The notes beneath the pieces were generated by a model, which worked only from the letters and a program-made list of their open reading frames with translations, searched no databases and had not been told where the DNA came from. 64,000 nt of DNA from Salvia splendens (Eukaryota; Streptophyta; Magnoliopsida; Lamiales; Lamiaceae), in the NCBI RefSeq assembly GCF_004379255.2, contig NC_056034.1:6760501-6824500 (forward strand), read 5' to 3'. Every line of letters begins with the position of its first letter. Position 1 is the first letter of the stretch. This document shows, piece after piece, positions 53,068 to 62,070 of the stretch. The translations under genes and the position numbers were made by a program.

Positions 53068-56000
53068 ATGTTGTCGGTGGCGGCCGCGGAAGCTCAGAAT
53101 CCAGAGCTCTCATCTCACGCGCTGCCGCAGACTCCATCGACGGAGGAAACTCACATCTTCGTCTCCAAACTCCCCACCATTCCAATCTCCAACGACATTC
53201 CTCTCCACACCTATTGCTTCCAGAACTGCTCCGATTACCCCGACCGCCCCTGCCTCCTCGTCGGCACCGGCTCGGGTAAAACCTACACCTTCGCCGAGAC
53301 GCACCTCATCTGCCGCAAAGTCGCCGCCGGCCTCTCCAGCCACGGGATCAAAAAAGGCGACGTCGTGATGGCGCTCCTCCAGAACTGCGCCGAGTTCGTC
53401 TTCACATTCATGGGCGCGTCGATGATCGGCGCCGTCACCACCACCGCCAACCCCTTCTGCACCTCCAATGAGATCTTCAAGCAGTTCAAAGCGTCCAAGT
53501 CGAAGATGATCGTGACTCAGGCCATGTACGTCGACAAGCTCCGCGACACCGGCGACGAATCCATCGTCTTCGGAGAGGATTTCTCCGTGGTGACGATCGA
53601 CGCGCCGCCGGAGGGGTGCCTGCCTTTCTCGGCGCTTTCCGAGGCGGACGAGGCCGCCTTGCCGGAGGTGGAGATCGTTCCGAACGACGCCGTGGCGCTG
53701 CCGTTCTCGTCCGGGACCACGGGGCTGCCGAAGGGCGTGATTCTCACGCACAAGAGCTTGATCACGAGCATCGCACAGCAGGTGGACGGGGAGAATCCCA
53801 ATTTGTATTTGAAGCCGGACGACGTCGTTCTGTGCGTGCTCCCGCTCTTCCACATCTACTCGCTGAATTCGGTGCTGCTCTGCTCGCTGAGGGCCGGCGC
53901 GGGGGTTTTGCTGATGCATAAATTCGAGATCGGCTCGCTGCTGGAGCTCATTCAGCGCCACCGCGTGTCCGTGGCGGCGGTGGTGCCGCCGCTTGTGCTG
54001 GCGCTGGCCAAGAATCCGCTGGTGGATAATTTCGACCTGAGCTCGATAAGGATGGTTTTGTCTGGGGCGGCGCCGCTGGGGAAGGAATTGGAAGCGGCTC
54101 TGCTCAGCCGTGTGCCGCAAGCGGTTTTTGGACAGGTGGAAAGTGAAAATTAACTGATTTACCTAACTCCATTTTTCATGTCCTTTAAATGATCATTTAA
54201 TACGCTAAATTCAATTTAATTACTCCTATATTTGTATTGGAGATTATAAGAATTAGTACTACTAAGTGAAAATTAACTGATTTACCTAACTCCATTTTTC
54301 ATGTCCTTTAAATGATCATTTAATACGCTAAATTCAATTTAATTACTCCTATATTTGTATTGGAGATTATAAGAATTAGTACTACTAACTAAATTTAGTG
54401 TAGGAAATTAGTTGGGTAGGTGGAGGAATTGAAGTTAGGTGGGATTAATTTGTCATTACTCTTTATTTACTCCTCATTGATGTGTTGTATATATAACTAA
54501 CCTATTGGCACCACTTGGATCTATTATACTTTGTCGGTTTTGAATTATAATATAACTAAATATTACTTACAAAAAAATATACTAACATGGACAAACATGC
54601 TAGGAAATTTATAATTATTAGTTAGCCCATAAATTTTTTATTTTTGTCTAATATCATGAATTCCTTGTGGTCTATCTGACCACCACCTAGAATAAAAAAG
54701 GATAGAATAAAAAAGGATAGAAATTATGATATTATATTCATGGCTAAGTACATAATTTTGCGTACAAATTTTTAACATGCATGTTACGTGGTAGCAACTC
54801 CAGAGATTGGCAACCATTCTATAATTAATTAAACAATTTATAGAAATTATTGGACTAAATAGACTGATTTGAGTTTCGACGGGAGTATCACTATAAAAGG
54901 GTTAAATCAAAGAATAAAGCTATCGGCCACATTATGGCCAGTCATAAATTAATTAAATAACAAAAAAATTGATTTTTTTTCAAATTTTTGGTTTAATACT
55001 ACTTGATTTTACTTTTATATCATCTTCATTATATGTTGCTCAACATGTTAGTGTTGCTCTTTCGTAGTTTTTGCTCAACTTATTACTACTGTCATTTCTT
55101 GATTGTTGTTCAACGTATACAGTAATTCGTGATATTAATGTGTTTTACGTAATGGAATTCAAAGATAAGTATCAACTCACAAGTCCATTCACACACATAT
55201 AAGTTTATATCGGTAATTCTAATTTTTTTATTCATGTAAATGGACTAAATTAACTTTTTATGGCCGGTCACATTATGGCCATTTAGCATCACTCTAAATC
55301 AAATGAAATCAAATTAAGTAAGTCATTCTAATTGTTCAATAAATGTTGAATGGTAGCGCCAGCTAACCATGTTGAAAATTAGGTGCAATATCTCTCTCTA
55401 ACCGTGCATTTATTTCGTATACATCCCAAAAATTGCATTTTGATTTGCTTAACTAATTCCTTATTTTGATTGGTTATTAAGTACTATGTATGTTGGCAAT
55501 AAAGTAGAGGAGTAATTTGTGGGCCCGCCAAAGTACTAGGACTAATTTAAGATTGCGCCAAAGTACTAGGACTAATTTAAGATTGCGCCAAAGTACTAGA
55601 ACTAATTTAAGATTGCAGATCAACTATTCTACCTAAATGTGGAGTACTTATAACATTAGTATACGTAATCTTTTAAAATAAATATATTTTATACAGTGTC
55701 AATTCGAAAATAGCAAAAAAAAACAAATTTTAATATTCATTACCTCTTTTTGGTTACTTCATATACATAGTATATCTCTTTTATGTTACTTAATCTATTT
55801 CTTTAATTAAAGAAAATAAGTAGGTGGGTTTATGATAAATTAGGGTTACGGAATGACTGAGGCAGGGCCGGTCTTATCTATGTCGCCGTCCTTCGCCAAG
55901 TTGCCACTACCAACCAAGTCTGGCTCATGCGGCAATGTGGTTCGCAACGCCGAGCTCAAAGTCGTCGACCCGGACACTGGCTGCTCCCTCCCCCGCAACC

Positions 56001-56838
56001 AACCGGGCGAAATTTGCATCCGTGGACCCCAGATCATGAAAGGTACTTACTTCTCATTTAGTAGTAATTTGCAACTATACTAATATGTGTAATTTATTTC
56101 ATGCAACAATTAGTTGATTCATAAATATGTGAAAATAGGGTACTTGAATGATGCGGAGGCGACTGCTAGAACCATAGACGTGGACGGCTGGCTCCACACC
56201 GGAGATATCGGGTATGTGGACGACGATGACGATGTTTTCATTGTAGACAGGGTCAAGGAACTCATCAAATTCAAAGGCTTTCAGGTAATTTACTTATACT
56301 TCGTACTAGTATTTATTATGTATATATGTGATTAAAGTGTAGATATAACTAATGTATTGTTTATGATGAGCAGGTACCACCAGCTGAGCTGGAGGCCCTT
56401 CTCATTTCCCATCCCCAAATTTCTGATGCTGCTGTTGTGCCGTAAGTCATCAATAAATATTTTTTTATTTACTGTCCACATATTAAATTTGTCTAACTAT
56501 TTTGTTATATTTATGCAATAGGCAAAAAGATGAAGCTGCAGGTGAAGTTCCTGTTGCCTTCGTAGTTCCATCAAATGGTTCCGAACTTACTGAAGAAGTT
56601 GTTAAAGAATTCATCTCCAAACAGGTAATTTAAATTAAAACTTTGTTTTTTTATAGTGATATAAAATAAATGTATATATCAATAAATTGTGATTTTTTTA
56701 TAAACTGAGCAGGTGGTCTTTTATAAGAGACTACACAAAGTCTACTTTGTTCACTCAATTCCCAAGTCTACATCTGGTAAAATATTGAGGAAAGATCTGA
56801 GAGCTAAACTTGCGGCGGCAGGAAACTCCACCGCTTAA
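53068..56838 (+). CDS. 4CL: 4-coumarate:CoA ligase
   Basis: Six exons: 53068-54135, 55844-56042, 56139-56284, 56374-56441, 56522-56624 and 56713-56838; 569 residues. It activates 4-coumarate (and other hydroxycinnamates) with ATP to the acyl-AMP, then to the CoA ester, feeding lignin, flavonoids and other phenylpropanoids in the cytosol. Box I, the AMP-binding loop, is [11 protein letters not shown] within residues 211-223; box II GEICIRG is at about 411-417; the C-terminal catalytic lysine is near K551 (SGKILRKDL). The N-terminus [17 protein letters not shown] is Ala-rich, and [15 protein letters not shown] is the usual 4CL start of homology. Exon 1 is very GC-rich, unlike the later exons, which raises long false frames on the other strand. 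All sites look intact. Class I or class II is not decided. Confidence 0.95.
54141..54386 (+). repeat. Perfect 123-bp tandem duplication in 4CL intron 1
   Basis: 54141-54263 is repeated base for base at 54264-54386, beginning AAGTGAAAATTAACTG only five bases after the intron donor. Each copy holds ACCTAAC (54161-54167 and 54284-54290), which matches the AC-III MYB box. No differences seen, so the duplication is recent. Confidence 0.95.
54912..55294. mobile_element. MULE-type MITE in 4CL intron 1
   Basis: Ends GAATAAAGCTATCGGCCA and (complemented) GAGTGATGCTAAATGGCCA are alike over about 30 bases including CATAAA. The flanking 9-base repeat TAAATCAAA (54903-54911, 55295-55303) is perfect; 9 bp is the usual Mutator-type target duplication. 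It is 383 bp and non-coding. Confidence 0.65.
55526..55615 (+). repeat. 30-bp tandem repeat, three units, in 4CL intron 1
   Basis: Unit CGCCAAAGTACTAGGACTAA then TTTAAGATTG at 55526, 55556 and 55586. The third copy has one change (AGGACT to AGAACT). Confidence 0.93.
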
Positions 56839-58139
56839 TTCTATATATATTCAACATCCGGATATATTTAATTTTGATTTGTCATTTACTAAGTTGCTTC
56901 TATTTATTAGTACCTTTTTTCATGTTTATATAATTTATTTGTGTAAGCAAACAGTTTTTGTCATGTAATTGTTTGTAATAATTATCTCACTATTTATTCG
57001 AGCCATTGAATCTTTGGAATAACTAAGTTATGTGATGATATTTTATTATTTGACACTGCAAAACCTCGTGCAACAGTACTTCTCTTTTATGCATGGTCTT
57101 GTAGAATTAAAACAACACGAGCTTTACTAATTCTTAAGGAAAAATGATACTTTGAATTACTCCAGATTTTATTTATTGTAAATATATTTAATTACTGAAA
57201 TACCATGAATATCTACTATCGTAAATACATTTTATTACTGAAAACATTTCAGGTTACGTAGCCTAAATATAATTAATTTCTTTTTTGGAGACATCAATTG
57301 TTCGTAATAGTTAAGTGTCACTATTTATTCATCCATTGAATACTTTTATAAAGTCAATTGTGATTTTCTATCGATATTCGGCGAGCCACATCGATAGTTC
57401 ACGGCCATTGTTTTGCGTTTTCAACCATATATTCAATAGCATCTTTTAGCACGTAAAATACATTACTTTTTCAATTATTCATGAACAAAAAAGAATAGGA
57501 ACTTTATGGTTGTTGACAAAAGGCTCAGAATATTTGATCAGTCGTTGGAATCTTGTCCCCGCAACACAGATGTTGCATTGAAAGTTACAATAAATAAATT
57601 TAAATTATGACTAAATTCTTTTAAAGATAATTAAATTTAAACTCTTAAAGACCAATTTAGTCATCGGATTGAGTAATTTATAACGGATTCATTAATGCCC
57701 ATTTATATATGTTATTAATTGGATTGAATTATTCACTTTAAGAATTTTAGTTTTTATTTTTTTATAACCAAGAGTATCCATCGGCGAATCTAGTGACTAT
57801 TTCTCGTGCTAATTTTTGTAGGTTGGGACAGTTGGTCTAATAATTTAAAATTTCTCCAGACCGAAAGGCAGGGATTGATCTCCTAATCATTTAGTTAAGA
57901 ATAGACGAGTCTCATACCAGTCAACCACACCCCTTGAATTACACTTTAAAATATTTTAATGCATTGTTAGTCCATTACAAGTAATATTTTTATCCCTATG
58001 AAAACTCGAATTTCTTTCAATTGTTCTCTATTCATCTTCTTAGTTTATCGTTGTGGCTTGCTCAAGTTGGATTGTCAAACTGATCCAGTTATCATATACA
58101 CTCCTGCTACCTGCAAAATGCTGGTGAGTGGATCCAGTG
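56839..58139. other. 4CL 3' flank and intergenic spacer
   Basis: 3' UTR to perhaps 57000, then AT-rich DNA. A tRNA-like SINE remnant is listed separately. No gene. Confidence 0.45.
57760..57937 (-). repeat. tRNA-like SINE remnant
   Basis: On the minus strand, starting near 57937, an A-box-like TGGTTGACTGGT is followed about 40 bases later by a B-box-like AGATCAATCCC, then about 100 bases without coding. This layout is a tRNA-derived SINE head and body. No target duplication was confirmed. Confidence 0.4.
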
Positions 58140-59520
58140 GAAACTCAGGCTGATCAACTCGACTTAGATTCAACTTGAGTGAGATGAGTGGAAAAGCTAA
58201 AAGTATGTTTTCAAAACCTTAACCCACAATACTATTAACTAATATAGGGAAGTAAGGATCGATCCCACATAGACGAGGCGTTTAACATATGTTTGCTTGA
58301 CACGACTTGGGGATGGCTGCTGCCACGCTTTCTAGGGGGTCGGTTAAGTTAAACTACTTGACTTGAGAAACTAAACTAACTAAACTGATCAACTCATGAC
58401 AGCTTGAGTAATCTACTTGATCAACTTAACTAAACTTTCCATAAATTGACAAATAGCATAAACGGGGGACTGTCAGTTCCCTACAAAGTGTACGATAAAG
58501 TAAAAACTTTTTAACAACTTCATCTTCTTCACCATATCGACATGGAAAACAGAACAAAGAACAGATCTAAAAATCTACGGAAGATGAAACATCATAACAA
58601 CACATAAAATTAAATCTACTCCTAAGATCTAAGCTACGACTACGTAAACACAAAACTAACCCATTCTCATGCAGAGAAGAAACATAAACTACTAGATCGA
58701 AACATCCTAAGAACTTTCAAACATAAAACATCATATCTGACCAAATCAAAACAAAACAAGACATTTTTGAGCTAAGACATGCAAGATAAAAAGGAAACCG
58801 AAAGCAAATTAGAAACATCATGCATGAAACAGAACACATAAGCTGGAAATGAAAACATAGCTTCAAATTTACTAGATCGAACAAAACACCAAAGGCCAAT
58901 AACATCAAAAGTAAACTGGAAACAAACTACGAAAACAGTAAATTATTTCATCACCCCTTCTTGGAGTGGAATAACAGAACCGAAAGATTAAAGCGCAGAA
59001 AACTACCACCAAACGCCAACCAAGCTAAACTAAACTAGGACCAAGTGTGTGTGTGCAACATGAATCAAGAAAATGAAGTGAAATTAGCTCCGATTTCATC
59101 CCTAGAAGAGAGCTGAATTCCTAAAGATGTTCTAACTAAGCGTGTTTGAGACCCCCCATCTACCTACGGCTGAGACTCACTTCTTCTTATGTTGGGCTTC
59201 CTTTATATAGAGAGGCGTAGGGCTCTGATCCCTAGGGTACCATCCTCTCTGAAATGTCATTCCTGCCCTTCACATTTTGTGGTGGGGTCTTTAGCTCTAT
59301 CTTCCATGCGGAACTCCTGCTGGCTCCATTTAATTCCTGACTTGATCAGCTCAATGCCGCAGTTTTTGACCTCTTTCCTTGATCCGTTCATCCGCCCACT
59401 TGATTTGTTCCTTCTTCTAAATATGGTGGTTTTCACACACACTTGGCTCAAAATTGGTTATTAGTTACAGAATTTGATATAGTTTTACTACAGAACACAT
59501 GCATGAAACGGGCCTCATCA
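58140..59520 (-). mobile_element. LTR of a minus-strand Athila-like element
   Basis: Read on the minus strand it begins TGATGAGGCCCGTTTCATGC at 59520, has a TATA box TATATAAAGGAAG near 59214-59202, and near its other end the phrase GTGGGATCGATCCTTAC (58266-58250), which in Athila-type LTRs lies close to the U5 end. The exact left end (about 58.1 kb) is uncertain and there is no matching second LTR in the window. Confidence 0.6.
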
Positions 59521-60600
59521 AACTGCTCACGCTTAACCCATACTTGTCCTCAAGTATGAAAGAAAAGAAAAAGAAAATAGGCAAGTTTCAAAGCATGGTT
59601 CTTGTTCAGAAACAGTAAACAAAAACACATATGTAAAAGACCTAGAAAGGAAAAACACTTAAGTAAACTAAACACATTAACAAGTAAAGAGAAAAGACAG
59701 AAAAGAAAGAACTGGTTTATGTTGTTTGGCAATCGTCTCCACAAGCTTAAGGTCAATCCAATCGTCTACAGTCTCAGATTCCTTTCCCTCCCCTCTTCTA
59801 CCTGATCATGCTTGTCCGTTTGTCAAGATAGCTTCTATCTTCCCAACTAATGGATTCACTCGGCTACTCAATCCTTACCAGAATTGTTAGGACCATTCTC
59901 TCATTCATTTTGTCACGCCATTGATGCTAGAGTTCTATTGACATAAGCTAACTCCTTAAGGTCTTTATTTAGGTTGTAATGGGGTAAGGGTTGTAGTGTA
60001 TAAAGGTGAGGGTCCTATGGGTTCTAAGTTCATAATGTACATAGAAGTGTGAACGACATGTGAACTTAGGGACAAAACTAAAACAACCACCCTATGTACA
60101 ATCTAAAACTTTGGAACTACCCCTGGCCATTTTGGCTTTATTTTTCTAACTCTTTCATAGGGTCAGGTTACATCATTTCCTGTCCTCTCTTTTTCTATTT
60201 TCTCTTTTTTTTTGTGGGCCAGGTTATACATTCTTCCTGTCCATTTTTTTAATTTTCTTCTCTCTTTTTTTCATTTTTCTCTCATTTTTCTTTTTTTTTT
60301 TCTGGATCAGGTTACAATGCTTTCTGCCCTTTTTCTTTCTAACTTTATGTTTTTATACTCCCATGTTTCACAACATATTTCCTATCCCCAAACGGTGAGT
60401 TGCCCTAGCCCATCCCCTTGTTCACATGACATGACGGTTTAGGGTTTCCAAAGAAGGGGTGATCATAGTTAAGGCTCAAAGGTGTAACTAGGGGTACCTT
60501 AACAGTGAGGCAGGTTCATCAAATTAAAAAGAATTTGGCTCAACTGGTTATTCCTATTGTCTTTAGTCCTCACTAACTTGTGTCATTTCCTTCTAAGCGT
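59521..60600 (-). mobile_element. 3' non-coding internal region of the minus-strand Athila-like element
   Basis: Directly upstream (minus strand) of the LTR. It shares the phrase CCTAAATAAAGACCTT (60 kb, minus strand) with CCTAAATAAAAGACCTTT at 46357 in the young Athila-like element, and has a T-rich block (60190-60305) matching that element's A-rich block in position and strand. It breaks off by about 60.6 kb; no gag or pol remains. Confidence 0.55.
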
Positions 60601-61290
60601 CAATGGCAGCCTCTCTAATTTTTTTTGTTTTAGTAGAAAGTGTTCTACTTTGACTTCTAACTTACATTTTAGAGGGCTTCACAAAGGAATAATACCTTTC
60701 ATTCTTTAGTTTTTAGAACTTTTCAAGATTCATCATCGTGGATTTTCCTAGGTTTTTTTTATCAATTTATTTCGTTCAATTATGTTTTACTGGTCTTTTT
60801 TATAACTAAATTTTTATTCCATTATATGTTTTGAATGTTGATTATATTTATATAAATTTTAATCGGTGCCAATTTAGTTGTTACTCTATGAATTTAACAT
60901 ATGAAATATGTTTGTTTTATAATGTTAATAAGATATGATAGACGAACTAACATATGAACTTTACATGATTTTTTTAAAACAATAAAATATGTTTGTTTTA
61001 TAATGTTAATTTAAGTAACAAAGACATAGGTGTGTGACGTGTGCCCGTAAATACCATAAGAATCTTTCGGAACAAAGACATAGGTGTGTGACGTGTGCCC
61101 GTAAATACCATAAGAATCTTTCTGCCTCGACGACTCAATGAGAAGAATATCAACATGTCCCTAAATGTAAATATAGCTAATTATGCATGTAAAAATTAAA
61201 AAAAAAATGTTTGTGCATATATATCCTCAAACCCATAATATTATATCACATGATTCTAGAAGATATTATTTTATGTGTTAAATAAGTGTG
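60601..61290. other. AT-rich spacer before the Tat-type element
   Basis: About 690 bases. It contains the 54-base tandem duplication listed next and an approximate repeat of ATATGTTTGTTTTATAATGT near 60907 and 60987. No gene. Confidence 0.45.
61017..61124 (+). repeat. 54-bp tandem duplication
   Basis: Unit AACAAAGACATAGGTGTGTG and on to CTTTCGG at 61017-61070, repeated from 61071. The copies look identical except at the last bases. Confidence 0.93.
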
Positions 61291-61995
61291 TGATGGGGTG
61301 CGTACTAAACAAGCCCAACAGCAATGACGGCCCATCAGCCCAAAGCCCAAGGAAGAGTATGAGTTCGGCATTACCAAAGAGTTCGGCCTCAGCCTACAGC
61401 TCGGTAAAAGCCAACCTATCAAGCTCTACTCTCAGATCGGCAACCAAAGCAGGAGTATGAGTTCGGCATTACCAAAGAGTTCGGCCTCAGCCTACAGCTC
61501 GGTAAAAGCCAACCAATCAAGCTCTGCTCTCAGGTCGGCATCAAGCTCTACTCAAAGATCGGCAACCAAAGCAGTTCGGTCTCAGTATTCGACCGAACAA
61601 GGAGTTAGTGGACCCATACAGGATGTCCAACACACCCACTACCACGTGGTGTCAACTCAGGCCACGATCGTAGGCCATGACCTACGCTACATCCACGATC
61701 TTAGGCCATGACCTACACGACATCCACGACTTAGGGTGGAGATGCAAGCCACGATCTTAGTTCCATATATAAATAGAACTTAGATCTGATATGAGGGGTT
61801 AGAATCTCTCTAGAGAAAAAATCATATAGCAAGTCTGTGTTGTAAGCTGTAATTCGCAGATCAAGCAATACAAACCTGCCCCCATTTCTCCCCGTGGACG
61901 TAGATTTACCTCAGTAAATCGAACCACGTAAAATTTCCGTGTCGTAATTTATTTTTACGAGCATTCATCATCATCAATAATTCGCGGATTCATCA
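61291..61995 (+). repeat. Tat-type 5' LTR
   Basis: 705 bp from TGATGGGGTGCG to GGATTCATCA; the ends are inverted (TGATG and CATCA). TATATAAATAGAAC near 61766 is the likely TATA box. It contains the U5 block CCCGTGGACGTAG and GAACCACGTAAA near 61893-61930. A 98-base partial duplication occupies 61355-61550. Confidence 0.82.
61355..61550 (+). repeat. 98-bp tandem duplication in the Tat LTR
   Basis: GAGTATGAGTTCGGCATTAC starts at 61355 and again at 61453. The copies differ at a few places. Inside each, short TTCGGC and CTCGG words recur every 10-25 bases. Confidence 0.88.
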
Positions 61996-61996
61996 C

Positions 61997-62015
61997 TGGC
62001 GCCGTCTGTGGGAAG
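61997..62015 (+). other. Tat-type primer-binding site
   Basis: TGGCGCCGTCTGTGGGAAG one base after the LTR. The first nine bases equal the tRNA-Asp complement and then it diverges. This form is common in Tat-type elements. Confidence 0.7.
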
Positions 62016-62070
62016 CAGAGAACCAAATTTGTGATAAAGCGAATTTTTGACCATTTTTTCCACCCAAAAA

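Noticed and set aside
53110..54120. 336-codon open frame on the minus strand opposite 4CL exon 1
   Set aside because: It is a shadow of the GC-rich exon. The product is Arg/His/Glu-rich low-complexity sequence without any domain, and the plus strand is clearly 4CL.
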